Source: Aselliscus stoliczkanus (lineage: Eukaryota; Chordata; Mammalia; Chiroptera; Hipposideridae). Taken from it: a stretch of 64,000 nucleotides of DNA. The notes under the pieces are model-generated. The model made no database searches and was not told the DNA's origin. It was given only the letters and a program-made list of their open reading frames with translations. The DNA is taken from positions 107,161,478 through 107,225,477 of the forward strand of contig CM066738.1 in the NCBI GenBank assembly GCA_033961575.1, read 5' to 3'. This document shows positions 1 to 11,892 of the stretch, piece by piece. Made by a program: the position numbers and the translations under genes. Position 1 is the first letter of the stretch. The number at the start of each line of letters is the position of its first letter.

Positions 1-2130
1 AGTCATACGTACACACATAAATACATAGGTAAAGGCTGAGTCAATCTATAGCTATATATATTATTTTTATGTTTTTATCTCTTAGTTAGGGTTCCACTAA
101 AAAGCAGAGTCCAAGCCAAGGATTTGGGTGAAGGTTGGGTGAAGGTAATATATTTGAGAGAAGGGAGTGCACATATCAACATCATATAAATCACACTTAT
201 AAATCACCTTGATAAGGATCCCCAAATTTCAATATTTTAAATGAACTTATTTAATGCACTTATGTAGACTCTATTTGTCTATTTAAATATGGAAACGATT
301 ATCTGCCTTATATGCGGGTTTCAATAGGTGTTGTACTAAGACATAATCACACAATGAAGGCAGTTAGTGAATATAGTCCAGCAAAGTAAAGGAAGATTAC
401 ATGTTTACAAATAAAAAATATTAATGGCAATATTAACAAATTTGGGGCAGGAATGTGCTTAAAGTTACAGCATGTATTGACTGATTCTATGGAATGATAG
501 GGTGTGAGTTTCTAATGTCAGGTATAACAAAAACTAACCTAGAGTCTTCAAATGCCTTAGGATGCTGGTTGTACAATTCTCTAGCTATGTGACTTTTGAT
601 ATTGACACATTTCTCTGATATTAGAGAACTTTATTATGTGATCTCTAAGTGTCTTTGTGGATCTATGGCTTTATGGTTTAGGTAGAAAAACTGGATTGAG
701 TGCTTTAAGGAATGTTGATAAATGATATTGATCATGTAAAATTTTCTTTTCTTAATCATAAAAACTTATTTTAGAAAGAGAAAGATAATGTACATCTGCC
801 TCTAACAACATGATAATCTCATTTAAAGTGGTATATAACGCAAAAGTTTATATAAATTTCATCCCATCAATGTTTTCTCAAAATATTTCATGTTTTTCAA
901 GTATCATCCTAAAATCCTTGGGGATCTTTTTATCCAATATACTGCACTTCCAATGTATAGTCTCTATAATATTTGTAACGACAGGTTTTCAATTATCGCT
1001 TTATATCTTTCTTTCACTTAAATCAATATCAAGTCGTTCTATTAAGCATTGATATTTGGATTTATTTAAGCTGCTAATGTAAGAGTATTTCTAATCTTAC
1101 ATTTGCCCCACACCACAAAAGTACATAGTTTTGTATTTTTATCCTTCACCCAAATCCACAGTCAGAAATCAAAGAGAGGGTTAATGTAAAGCTTTGAAAA
1201 TGAGAAAGGTAAAATCTTTAGCCTATGGAGAGAGTACAATTATACAATGTTTGTATATGTATAGAGAACTCCTATGTTTGGGACATTATAAACTGCCAAG
1301 GAATTAAAATTGTTCTCATTTTTCAAAGTAAATAGATATGAAAGGTACATTTAAAATTAATACAACTTTTGGTACAATGTGTTAGGTATTCAATACAAAT
1401 TAGAAAGATTCTCCTTTGATGGTAAGCTGTCCATTTAACACTTTCCACCTGAAATTCTGATAGAGAATGGGGAGAAAAAAAAGCAGAAGAAAAAAAAAAT
1501 GAAGCAAAAATCAACTACAATCATCATCAATACCCGGGTACATTATTCCATTGAAAACTACCCCTAAAACACTGGAAAACAATCAGAGCAACTCATCTCA
1601 AGGAGACAGTCTCAATTTAGAGTCAAGTTGAAGAAGCACTGCTAAATCTTTAAATTTATCATCACCACTTTTTGACTTTAAAGAGAAAAACAACAAATGA
1701 AAAGGGAGACAGAAAGACTTGTCACCATGAGGCATAATAATGCATAGTTCATCAACTCAAACATATTTTGCAATATTATTTAATGATATTTTAGCTAATA
1801 TCACAATCAAATGCAATACATGCAATAACTAAATAAGCACATTCTGCCAAAACATTAATTTTATTGCTTTTTACTTGTAAACAAGCAATCTACGATTTGG
1901 TCTCCTAAATTATTAAAACACAAGTTAATTAAATGCTAACGTTAGAACAGAAGTACATACCTAGGAGTCAACATTGGCTACATCAATCATATGAAGCTAA
2001 GGAAATAACACCATTATAGGATACATGGCAATAGAAACTAATGTACCCATAACGGACTTTACAGAAGCAAATTATCTTTGACCAGGCTAAGAAACAAGCA
2101 TATCGGAATCGACATAATATGAAAACCTGC
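1..2130. other. AT-rich DNA without recognised features
   Basis: No gene, recognisable repeat or CpG-rich patch is seen. Open frames on either strand are under 85 codons, end at random stops and have low-complexity hydrophobic or basic translations typical of AT-rich noncoding DNA. Very old, unrecognisable repeats may be present. Confidence 0.6.
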
Positions 2131-2189
2131 TAATTTATTCTATAAGATTCACCAAACTCTGGCACAAAACCAGGCGATAATGGCGTGAG

Positions 2190-2238
2190 TGTGTGTGTGT
2201 GTGTGTGCACGCGCACACACACACGCACACACACACAC
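2190..2238. repeat. (GT)n joined to (AC)n, a near-perfect palindrome
   Basis: About ten GT dinucleotides run into GCACGCGCAC and then AC dinucleotides, so the two halves are reverse complements. Alternating purine-pyrimidine sequence of this kind can form Z-DNA, and the symmetry allows a hairpin or cruciform. It lies inside the old L1. Confidence 0.9.
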
Positions 2239-2481
2239 TACCTAGATAAATCTCATCATGCAGAAATTCTAAATATAATAGTAACACATCAAATCCAGAA
2301 ATATATCAAAAGAAAAACACATCAGGATTAAACAGGTTAAGGAAAAATGTGAAGATGTTTTAAAGGTTTAAAAAATTTATTGCTGTAATTAACTATATTA
2401 GCACCTTTTAGGAAAAAGGCATACGCTATTCTCCCTAAATGGCAAGACAGCATTTGGTAAAATTCAAAAACATTCAAAATG

Positions 2482-2483
<2 letters not shown>

Positions 2484-2531
<48 letters not shown>
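2484..2531. repeat. (TA)n microsatellite
   Basis: Roughly 24 uninterrupted TA/AT dinucleotides. Length is likely polymorphic. The minus-strand open frame here (isoleucine-tyrosine run) is only the repeat translated. Confidence 0.95.
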
Positions 2532-2533
<2 letters not shown>

Positions 2534-3351
2534 CCTTATATAGCAAAACCCCATTATAAACAATCATAGTTATGGAGGGAAATTAGGAGAATTTCATTAA
2601 AGTTAAGGAAAAAATTAAGAAGACATATTATTACCATTATTATCTTGCATTTCCCTAGAGTTCCAGCAAATGCGATAAGAACACAAAAAGAAATAAGATT
2701 TAATCTATTGGAAAACAATAATCCAAACTGGTATTACTAGTAAATAATTTAATTATCCACATAAAAACCCAAGAGAATCAACTAAGGTAGTCTTGACAAA
2801 TAAGGGCATTCAGTAATGTGTCTAGAAACAAAATCAACAGGCAAAAATAAATAATCATCCTATAAAACAGCAATAGTTAATTAAAAACAATAAAAAAGGA
2901 ACTCTTAGTTAACAATAGTAAATAAATTAAATTGTACATAAGAATAAAAACAGACATACCCAAGGCTTTGATGAGAAAAATTATAAAACTTCACTGGAAA
3001 ATGTAAAGGCATGAACACTTCCACCTTCTCCGAATTTACTCATTTAATGAAAGCCTCCACTAAATTTTTAAAACAGAACTTGACAAAATAATCCCATATT
3101 TCTATTGAAAAACATAAATGAAAATTATAAATTGTATTTTGTAAAAACTATTAGGAATGACTTGTCTTAAAATTTGTTAAAATATACTCAAAGGTTATTG
3201 AAAAAACTTTAAGTGTGATATTAGTCTAAGAACAGAAAAATACATGAGAATTTAAAGTACAGAAACAGACCCAAGGATATATGAAGTTGTATTGTAGATA
3301 AAAGTGTTATTTCAAGGAAGTAGACTTCAATAAAGGGATTGGGACAGTTGG

Positions 3352-3401
3352 AGATATAGATAGATATATAGATATATAGATATATAGATATATAGATATA
3401 C

Positions 3402-3496
<95 letters not shown>
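3352..3496. repeat. (GATA)n tetranucleotide array with a GATATA-rich left part
   Basis: The left 50 bases use GATATA units. The right part is about 20 GATA units with one GAGATA interruption. The minus-strand open frame over it (Ile-Tyr-Leu-Ser run) is a repeat artefact. Confidence 0.95.
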
Positions 3497-4299
3497 TAAA
3501 TTTGTACCATATGTAAAAGTGAATTCTAGGCAGAATAATGAGCTAAATATTTCTATGTTCTAAAATAACTAGATAAAAACATAGAATACTGGTTTAATAT
3601 TTTAATTTATGGAAGATTAATGGTAAAAACCATAAACAAAATATTGACAAATTTGAATACACAATAATATACATATGAGGCTCTCATGCTACAAAAGATA
3701 CTACAAAGCTGAAAAAGAAAAATGGGGGATATATCTGCAACATGTAAAACAAAAAACTGATATCTACAGTATATGAATAATCTTTAAAATCAACAAGAAA
3801 AAGAACAAACATTACAATAAAAGATTCATAACAGAAACGACACAGAAAAAGAAATAAAAACATCATGAAGAATCAGACAACTGCATGTAGAAGTCACAAT
3901 GAGACTCACATCTTGCCCATTAGATTGTGAAAAGTATAAAGGTTAATTATAACTGCTATTAGCAATAGTGAAAGGAAACGGGAATTTTCATCCACCATTG
4001 TTACGGGTTCTTGATGGACAATTTGACAAAACCTGTCAATTAAAAAATGTGTAACTTTTGATACACTACATCCACTTTTGGAAATCTTTTCTATAAAAAT
4101 GTTCACTTTGCATGGTGTATAATATTTTTAAAAGTGCAAAGTCACATCTATAAATAGCAGAATCTTTCAATACTATGTTGTAAGCCATACTATGAAAATT
4201 GGAAAGAAGTAAAACTCAGTGTCTACAGAAAAAGATCTGGAACATATAATGTTAACTGGAAAATGTACATTCCACCTAAAGAAAATATGGTTCATTATA

Positions 4300-5150
4300 G
4301 AACGTGTTTAAATATAAGCCATTCAGTCCATCTCCCTGCTGCACATACTCTGCCCTGCCACATCTCTCCCATACCTATAAAATGCAGGAAAGAAGTCATT
4401 ACAGAGAAGATGAACCTCTACAAATCTTAAAGTTGCCGCCTGATGTGTGTTTTGTATTAGGAGATGAGGCAAGGGAGGAGAGAGAAAACAAAAACGAGTA
4501 AGATTCACTATAGTCCGTGAAATAAAATTTGAATTTTAAGAGGAGCAATTAACAACATCAAGTTGTATTAAATGGTCTTGAGAGGGGAAATTACATCAAG
4601 ATGGGTTTCTGGAAAGAGATGGCATCTTAGCCAGACCCTGAGTGACTCACAGAAATCTGAACGACGGGGACAGAGCGTGCAGCATTCAGACAAAGGGACC
4701 TGGTGCGCTGAGCTGCGATGTGGGGAACATGAAATTATTACAGCATGTTGCCTTGCCCGGGCGAGCGCTGAGGATATGAAGTTGTGGAAGACAAAGCTAA
4801 GAAAAAGGAGATTGATTGTCCTCTGTTATGGGGAGCCCTCAACAGATGCAAATCCTAACACAGCAGAGTCATCCGTGAAGATGGCTGTGCGTTTGCTCAT
4901 TTAGCAGGGATGAGGCAACGCTGTGGCTGGGGGCGGGGGGGGGGGGCACTGAGAAAGCCAGGCTGAAGTACCTCTCCTTTGTTCCCCTCCCCTCCCAAAC
5001 ACCCACCTATTTTCTCTATTGCTTTTTCACTGATTTTATTTCCAAGCACCTAGATTTTAAAGTATCTTAAGCCTTGTTTTTAATTTCCTAAGAAGGATCT
5101 TGTATTAGCCCAACAGTGGTTTTCAACCACTGACACACTACAGAATAGAA
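4300..5150. other. Mostly unassigned; possible antisense L2-like patch and a G run
   Basis: The plus strand at about 4590-4720 resembles the antisense of an old L2/CR1-type LINE ('GGCATCTTAGCCAGACCCTGAGTGA', 'CAGACAAAGGGACC'). A G run with one C lies at 4929-4947. The 110-codon open frame at 4572-4904 lacks a recognisable domain and overlaps the putative repeat, so it is not called a gene. Confidence 0.4.
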
Positions 5151-5154
5151 TAAT

Positions 5155-5265
5155 GTTAGATTATATATGTAGGAAAACTTAAAAATCATTCAATGCAAGT
5201 AGCCCATTTCTTTTACAGATGAGGAAACTGAGGCATAGTTCTTGGTGAAATGATTGATAATGAAA
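5155..5265 (-). mobile_element. MIR SINE fragment
   Basis: The plus strand contains ACAGATGAGGAAACTGAGGC, the reverse complement of the MIR core (CCTCAGTTTCCTCATCTGT). This is an old tRNA-derived SINE shared by mammals. Edges are approximate. Confidence 0.8.
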
Positions 5266-5793
5266 ATGAACCACCCAATAGATTGCCTTAGGTACAGTAA
5301 ACAGGTCTTTAGTGTTGTGTGAGGAAAAGTAGAGCTTTTTGCTTTAAAGGAATTCACACTGAACAAAAGACAGGAAATGAGTGTGTGGATTACGTGGAGT
5401 TACTATGATAAAATGCAAGTTTTGACAGGAGGCTTGTTAAACTGCATTGAAATTGAACATCTTGCCCCAGTTGGGCTTATTTAGTACAAAATACATTACT
5501 TCATTTTGAAGCTGACTATTTGAAATTCTCCCGTAAAGTTTAACCAAGCAGACAGTTGTGCACATGGAAGAATAAAGATACATGGGTTATTAATAGGCGA
5601 AAGAGATTATCTCTATGGGGGTGCTCAGTTTCCATTTGGGAGCACAAGGAAAAGAGTTAAAAGTATTTCCTTCACTGAAAATCAAAGCATTCCATTCAAG
5701 CAAAATGGCTTTGTATTAAAGTGGTAAAGAAACAAAAGATGAGAGGTAATATGTGGTAGTAGGTTTGAATGAGGATAAAAATTTCTCAGCTGG

Positions 5794-5907
5794 GGCCGGC
5801 CAAGTGGCGCAGGGGTTAAGCGCTGGCTTGGGAAGCCAGCGGCCCTGGGTTCGGTCCCACATGTGAGGGCCAGTGACACTGCCCTCAAAAAAAAAAAAAA
5901 AAAAAAA
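5794..5907 (+). mobile_element. Rhin-type tRNA SINE, full length
   Basis: It starts GGGCCGGCCAAGTGGCGCAG, contains a box-A-like segment (GGCGCAGGGGTTAAGCGCTGG) and a box-B-like GGTTCGGTCCC, and ends TGAGGGCCAGTGACACTGCCCTC plus about 20 A. A target-site duplication AAATTTCTCAGCTGG flanks it (ending at 5793, and at 5908-5922), so insertion through L1 machinery is clear. It is close to the other copies in the window and therefore young. Confidence 0.93.
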
Positions 5908-6129
5908 AAATTTCTCAGCTGGAACCATTAGGGAAGTTTTCCTTCTCTCAAAGGTCTTTGAAATATTGAACTTGAAAGAATAACATAAGTTACAGCTTTT
6001 CTTGTTTAAATTATTCATCTTTACCCCCATACCATCCACAGGAAACTCCAGTAATTAAGCTCATAGAGGTAATGTGATACAAAATCAAAGGTTATGCAGA
6101 AAATTATTTTAGGAACTGAATATTCTATC

Positions 6130-8640
6130 AGACATAGTTCCCCCTATTTGTCCCATTCCAAAGCTGAAAACCTACATTACTTTGTATGGACACAGAAAGT
6201 AAGGCCTATAGAGTTGATGCCATGTTGCAATATATAAAAAAAGAATCCGACAGCTCTGGCTGTCTTAGCCACAAACCAATACATATTTTGATAATCCTAG
6301 TGTGTTTCGACACTAATTCTCCCCAACATAGAGAAGAGCCTTGCAATTTTAGTCTTAATATGACAATACTAATTAATACTAATTAATAGTATTAATAACT
6401 AATACTAATTAAATTGATGGCAAAGATGGATTCTTCTAAAAATTGTTGAATGCGCTTTATCACAAATGCCTATTTATTAGAAATTACCTCCACCTAATTT
6501 CAAATAGAATTTGAGGTCATTTATTTACAATAAGCACTATAAAAACACATGTAGGATAACACCCTCACAGATATGAACATGAACAAGTAAAATAGTAACA
6601 TATAATTAAACTATGTACATCAAAAATCAGCAGCTCAGGTGGAAAATCATTAGCAACTACCCAGGGATAAACAGCTTAGATTTCCAGAGACTTGGAGTTT
6701 CTCTCTATCCAAGAAGGGGTCAGACTCTAAAGGAATTCTCAAGGATTCTAAAGGAATATGTGTCTAAGTGACCACTGTTGCTTGGGAAGTTACATTGCAT
6801 CAAAATTACTGATTTATGAAAACGTTTCAGAAAAATGTTTCAATATATCTTTTCTATTTTTTTCTAGTCCTGTAATTTTTCAAGAAATTTTTCTTGATAT
6901 GAGCATTCATGGTCAAATTATCACTGAGTAATTTCTCTGTTAGCCAAGACTTCTAATAAATATTAACCTAAATAAACCATTTTCTTTTTTCTAGAGGAGG
7001 AGCCTATGTGATGAGAGAATAAAAAAGGGATTCAGACACAAAAAAAAATAGTTCACTTGTAAACACAACACCAGATATCAGTGCAGTCACTCATATTATT
7101 CTTCCATCTGTGGTACCCAACAGGACTCAGCAGGATAATATGAAAGTTAGATTTTAATAAACATAGATTTTTTAAAAATATAAAATGATGTACTTACTTT
7201 AGGAATAATATTATATTTCAAAATTATTGTAAATGATGAATCTACCTGGTTGTTTAAATCTTCATCTTATCCCTTAAGTTTGATTTATTTTTAAATTTGG
7301 TTTGTTCTTTTCCTCCTTCCAAAGTTGCAGAAAGGAATTTTTCCCTTATCAGATTTCTATACAACTTTTATTATCTCTGATGACATTTTACATGGCATCA
7401 TCATTATTAAACCACCAAAATTAGTTTAGTAATATTTAAAAATGCCTCAGGAGACTAACTCAAGTGTCTTGTGAAAGCACAACAAAAAGTGCCTCCTGTT
7501 TAACTTTCACACAATAAAGAAGAACATTTCTGCATAGATATGCTATGGAATATATAAAGAACTAAATAAATACATGGTACTCTCTGAAGAGTACAAACAA
7601 AAATATCTCAACAGGTGTCACACAATGACCACTGGCTTTGAGGTAACTTGATATTAGATGGGAATATCATAATACAAGAAGGGTCATTTTTTGGTTTAAA
7701 CTTAGATTAATACAAAAAATTTATTCTCCATCAAAAAGACAAAGATAATACTGATTGAATTAGGGGTCCACGTGTAAGTTACCATTAAGTTACAGAAACA
7801 GCCTCTTTTATCTTTTTTAGTTTCTGTTGATATAGTATCTAAACCCTGCTGTTTAATTCATGCAGTGTTGATCCATGATTGTTTATTTCATTTGTAGTGT
7901 CTCTTAATTAAACAAGATAAAATGTCATACTAACAGAAGTGGGTTTTCTGTATTCTCTGAAATAAAATAAAATGGGTTTAGTTGTCATAATACAATGTCG
8001 TATAATTCTGTTGTGTTTTAATATATTCATACTTTCAGATTAATTAATTATTGGCAGACCATCTTTTGTCAGTCTATGAGCCATTAAGTTAAAAAGTTAG
8101 AAAGCAATGATATTTATTTTCCTGACTTCTATTGATTTAGCCCTTTTCAGGCAGACAGAATTTTTTTTTTAGATATTAAAAAAAGAGAGACTAATACACA
8201 ACAAACATTCATGCTCTTTCTATAAATCCCAGCAAAAGCAATAAAACAGAGCACATAAGCCACCTTAATCAAAGGAGATTCATATCACAGTTGTTGGATT
8301 TTTGTTGTTTTTTTTTTGTTTTTTTTCCATCGTTATCTTTTTGTGGGGATACCATTTTCTGGGTGCAAAATATAGTCTTTATTTTAAGAGGTTTCCAGTT
8401 AATTGAGGGGACCACTGCACATAAAATCTCTTTTTTCTTTCCTGTTATGTTACATTTACACAAGGAAATTTTTCAGTGGAGTGCTGGGGTTGGCTTCTAA
8501 AGGCTTATAAGAGCCAACTGTTAAATTTTCAGAAATTTTAATTGAAATGGCCATTATGAGAGTATTTACACCACAGAAATCATCAACCTACAAATCAGAG
8601 ACTTTTATTCCTCCTCTGGTGGTGCTTAAACATTTACCAG
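6130..8640. other. AT-rich stretch, no recognised feature
   Basis: Only short homopolymer runs (T at 8161-8169, T-rich at 8310-8326) and chance open frames below 70 codons. No repeat family was recognised. Confidence 0.5.
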
Positions 8641-8822
8641 CCCTGCACTGGCCAGAAGATACTTGCAAATAGTATTTTTATGAGAAGGTGATAGAAGGAG
8701 AACTGACTCTGGGTGGTGAACACCACAATGGGATATATAGATGATGGATTATAGAACTGTACACTTAAAATCTATGTAATTTTACTAACCATTGTCACCC
8801 CAATAAACTTCAAGAAAATACA
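8640..8822 (+). mobile_element. Retroelement 3' end (probably an L1 3' UTR)
   Basis: It contains the run GGTGGTGAACACCACAATGG...ATTATAGAACTGTACACTTAAAA...CCCCAATAAACTTCAAG. I remember this 3' tail as common in bat and other laurasiatherian genomes. It includes an AATAAA-type signal near the end. Assignment to L1 rather than another LINE or LTR is not certain. Confidence 0.5.
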
Positions 8823-8850
8823 TATGGTAAACATGTAAGTAAAAAGAAAT

Positions 8851-9325
8851 TTATTTCAGTGAAAGGCACATTGCCATTAATCCCCTTCAAAATACTCCCT
8901 CTCACTTTGAACACTCATCCCATTGTACTTGCCACTTTCTGAAGCAGTTCTGGAAGTCCTCTTTTGTGAGTGTCTTTAGTTGTACTGTCGTGGCTGCCTT
9001 GATATCCTGAATCAATTGAAAACATTTTCCTTTCATGGTCATTTTGACTTTGGAAGAGCTAGAAGTCACAAGGTGTCACATCCAGTGAATAAGGTGGATG
9101 ACGACACTGTAATGTTTTTATTTGACAGAAATTGCTGTACCAGAAGCGATGTGTGACATGGAGCATTGTCATGATGGAGGATGGAATTAAGACACTCACA
9201 AAAGAAGACTTCCAGAACTGCTTCAGAAAGTAACAAGAAGGATGGGATAAGTGTGTTTGAAGTGAAGGGGAGTATTTTGAGGGGGACTAATAGCAATGTG
9301 TCTTTTATTGTAGTAATTATTTTTA
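8851..9325 (-). pseudogene. Palindromic mariner remnant with transposase fragment
   Basis: The minus strand from about 9185 down to 8870 encodes a decayed C-terminal half of a mariner transposase: a HHDNAPCHT motif (second catalytic Asp region) near 9160-9185, then a frameshift, then a HPPYSLDVTPCDF-like segment near 9050-9085 and an EDFQNCFRKW-like segment near 8940-8970. The last ~130 bases of the gene and 3' end are repeated on the opposite strand: 8851-8979 (reverse complement) matches 9188-9325 at roughly 80-85% by eye. The whole element is therefore an inverted repeat with an about 210-base centre. It is non-functional, with stops, a frameshift and no N-terminal half. Confidence 0.75.
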
Positions 9326-9643
9326 AATTTAAACATTCACTGTATATTTTTATGACACCTCATATGCATATATCGTTTAAGTCAATCAATCCTGTACATG
9401 AGGCATTTTGCCCAAGCACATCCCTGGAGTAAGAATCAGCACAGACTCTAGAAGAGTGGCTTGCACTCAGGTGATCAATACCCCTGCCACCATGTAGGCC
9501 ACTTCCATTTCCATAGAAACATTCTTCCCTGGAACTTTGTTACTCTACTAGTGAGCTTTCTACAGTGATCAAGAAAAACAATTGATTCAAAGAACCCTAC
9601 AATCAACTCAAAATGTGAGTTGTGTCAAAATTAAAATAGGGTT

Positions 9644-9790
9644 GGGCCGGCCGAGTGGCGTGGTGGTTAAGAGCTGGCTTGGGAGGCCAGCGGCCCCGGT
9701 TCGGGTCCCACGTGTGAGGGCCAGCGACACTGCCCTCAAAAAAATAAAATAAAATAAAATAAAATAAAATAAAATAAAATAAAATAAATA
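9644..9790 (+). mobile_element. Rhin-type tRNA SINE with (AAAAT)n tail
   Basis: It begins GGGCCGGCCGAGTGGCG and has box-B-like GGTTCGGGTCCC and the TGAGGGCCAGCGACACTGCCC end. The tail has expanded as (AAAAT)n over about 50 bases. A target-site duplication AAAATAGGGTT (9633-9643 and 9791-9801) frames it exactly. The minus-strand open frame across it is SINE-derived. Confidence 0.93.
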
Positions 9791-9989
9791 AAAATAGGGT
9801 TACTGTTAATCTAACAGTCAAAATCTTTTAACCTTGTTTCTGCAATAAAGATTCAATAAGAATTATTATTCTCAATGATGACAACGAGGTCCTTCTAAAT
9901 ATCCAAAGAAAGAAGACATCAAGTTCAATGTCATTTTACTATTTTCTATATTTTATGTTTTTACAAATCACTTATCCATGGATAGTTTA

Positions 9990-10215
9990 ATATATTTGAA
10001 CTTTAACTATAATTTAACACATACATAGTCATGGGATGTGGTGTATAGTGGGGAGATGGAATCAATGGAATTGTAATAGATATGTATGACATCAGGGTTG
10101 GGGGAGTGCAGGGGAGGGGGGTGGAGGAGTCACTTTGTAAGGGGTGAAAAGGATAACTATTGCATTGTTTTGTATATCTGCAACTAACAATAATAAAATT
10201 TAAAAAATTTTAAAA
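9990..10215 (+). mobile_element. Bat-type L1 3' end (5'-truncated)
   Basis: It shares with 11160-11490 the order ATAATTTAACA, TAGTCATGGGAT, a G-rich tract (GGGTTGGGGG...GGGGAGGGGGGTGG), GTAAGGGGTGAAAAGGATAACTATT, TTTTGTAT and an A-rich tail with AATAAAA. A polypurine G tract before the tail is a hallmark of L1 3' UTRs. Confidence 0.65.
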
Positions 10216-10488
10216 ATCACAGATAATTATTGGTTGTGTTGGATAAAGAAAAATTTAGACTTTTAAAAAAATTATTACTGTCTAGAAAAATGAAGAGAAT
10301 GGTAGTTTTCCCATCCTTCTTTTTTGTTACAAGGTCATGTGAGAATAATAAATTATGCTTGAGCATTTTTTAGTGTAGTACTGCTTTTTCAAAGGTGAGT
10401 AACGGTTTCCGCCAGGTAGTAGAGGTGATTGAATTGATGTCAACACTTTCTTAGATCCTGGAAGAAGTTACAAAAACTAATAAATAAA

Positions 10489-10511
10489 TACAAACACACA
10501 CACACACACAC
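10489..10511. repeat. (CA)n microsatellite
   Basis: Short run of about 11 CA units following A-rich sequence. Confidence 0.9.
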
Positions 10512-10585
10512 CTCGGAAGTTGATAATATGTACTATTTGTTAGGAAGACTATTTTAGGAGAAGGTTACATAAAAAGACAAGATTT

Positions 10586-10697
10586 GGGGCTGGCTAAGTG
10601 GCGATGTGGTTAAGCCCTGGCTTGGAAAGACAGTGGCCCCGGTTCGGGTTCTACATATGAGGGCCAGTGACATTGCCCTCAAAAAAAAAAAAAAAAA
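10586..10697 (+). mobile_element. Rhin-type tRNA SINE, diverged copy
   Basis: It starts GGGGCTGGCTAAGTGGCG, has box-B-like GGTTCGGGTTC and ends TGAGGGCCAGTGACATTGCCCTC plus poly-A. The duplication AAAAAGACAAGATTT flanks it (10571-10585 and about 10698-10712). It has more substitutions than the copies at 5794 and 63515, so it is probably older. Confidence 0.9.
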
Positions 10698-11159
10698 AAA
10701 AAGACAAGATTTTATTTTCCTATTGGTTTGCTTAACTTGGTTGTAAAATTGAAATGATGGGTACTAACTAATCTCAAAGGTTCTTAAAGCCCTAAGTAGT
10801 AAATACTCACAAAGACCTGGGGATCTATTACTACAAGAAAGAGATTACTTATTATCATTTTGTTATGCAAGGTGTATTTTGCAACTGCTATAGGTAAACA
10901 AAGAAATGTAAGTATTTGTTATTATTTAATCACATAAAAATACATGAAATTATAGACAAATAATCATTTTCTTATAACTGAAGTTATATGTCTGCTTATA
11001 TAAATAGGATCAATGTAACAAGAGTAGTCCCAGCTTGAATTCCGTTGTAATTTCTGACTGAGATGGAAAAAAAGCAGCTCTCGACATCTGGGAGCTGATT
11101 TGACTCTATACTGAAAAGTATTTTAGAAAAGAGATTTAGCGGAATATAATCGATAACAT

Positions 11160-11490
11160 TGTAAATATTTTTTAGGGGGCCAGATTCATGTCTTGTCAGG
11201 GAGACCACTTCATGGACTGTGTAGTGGCCTGACCACTGCACTGTACATCTGAAGCTGCAGCTGATTAATATTAGATGTTAACTATAATTTAACATATATA
11301 TAGTCATGGGATATGGAATATAGTGGGGGGATGTAGTCACTGGAATTGTAACAGATATGTATGATATCGGGGGTGGGGGAACAATAGAGGAGGGGGGGAG
11401 TCATTTTGTAAGGGGTGAAAAGGATGACTATTACATTGGTTTGTACACCTGAAACTAATAATAAAAAATAATAATAAATTTTTAAAAAGT
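11160..11490 (+). mobile_element. Bat-type L1 3' UTR, longer copy
   Basis: It includes the upstream part TCATGTCTTGTCAGGGAGACCACTTCATGG and TGACCACTGCACTGTACATCTGAA, then the same module as 9990-10215, with the G tract at about 11368-11400 and the tail CACCTGAAACTAATAATAAA. It matches the reverse complement of 32664-33165. Confidence 0.7.
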
Positions 11491-11494
11491 GGAA

Positions 11495-11870
11495 AAAAAA
11501 TAAAATATCTAAAGATACAAAAGGAATAATCAAGCCATAAACAAAAGTGGGAGACAATAAGAGAGAATTTGAAGGACCAAGTGGAAATCCTAAAAGTAAA
11601 ACTACAATCATTGAAACAAAAGGGGCAACAGATGGATTCCATATAGAGTAGACACAGTTAAAGAGAGAATTAGGGTCTAAAAAAAAGTAGATCAAAAGAA
11701 ATTAACAGAATGCCACACAGAGATATAAAAAAAGATGTGAAAATTTTCAAAGATTAGAAAAATGCATAGTAAATCAAAACGCTTCAATATTTATCTAAGA
11801 GGAATTTCAAAAGAGAGTCAGTATTTGGCTGAGAATCTCCCGGAGTTGAACAAAGGTACGCAAGTTGAAA
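11495..11870 (+). mobile_element. Old L1 fragment (5' or ORF1-side)
   Basis: A-rich plus strand with AATTTGAAGGACCAAGTGGAAATCCTA and ACTACAATCATTGAAA, which resemble the region before ORF1 of old L1 families. The 137-codon minus-strand frame over it is the antisense of A-rich L1 DNA (Phe/Leu/Ser-rich), not a gene. Confidence 0.45.
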
Positions 11871-11892
11871 AAAAAAAAAGTACATTATATTA

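Larger units (their letters stand above)
2130..4140 (+). mobile_element. Old, decayed L1 LINE (ORF2 3' part and 3' region)
   Basis: The A-rich plus strand carries stretches in the order expected for L1 ORF2 and its 3' end: a piece near 2290 like the L1 'ATCCAGCAATATATCAAAAG' segment; near 2595-2700 a piece like the reverse-transcriptase stretch before 'AATGCAATAAGA...AAAGAAATAAG'; near 2810-2850 'TTCAGTAATGTGTCTAG..ACAAAATCAACA'; and near 4025-4110 a piece like the late L1 'CCTTTGACCCAGCAATTCCACTTCTAGGAA' region. Frames are destroyed by stops and indels. Three simple repeats lie inside it. The family name rests on remembered mammalian L1 consensus; the subfamily is unknown and the boundaries are approximate. 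Confidence 0.6.

Noticed and set aside
2190..3500. Possible CRISPR-like or satellite array
   Set aside because: Three different simple repeats in an old L1; no spacers and a eukaryotic context.
3307..3510. Ile-Tyr-Leu-Ser repeat protein on the minus strand
   Set aside because: Translation of the GATA array.
4572..4904. 110-codon plus-strand frame
   Set aside because: Partly overlaps an L2-like antisense patch and shows no domain; chance frame in a GC-richer stretch.
5794..5907. tRNA gene
   Set aside because: Box A/B-like segments are present, but the poly-A tail and target duplications show a SINE, and no cloverleaf fits well.
11282..11695. 137-codon minus-strand open frame, hydrophobic
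   Set aside because: It lies antisense across two L1 pieces; A-rich L1 sense DNA gives Phe/Leu/Ser-rich antisense frames by chance.
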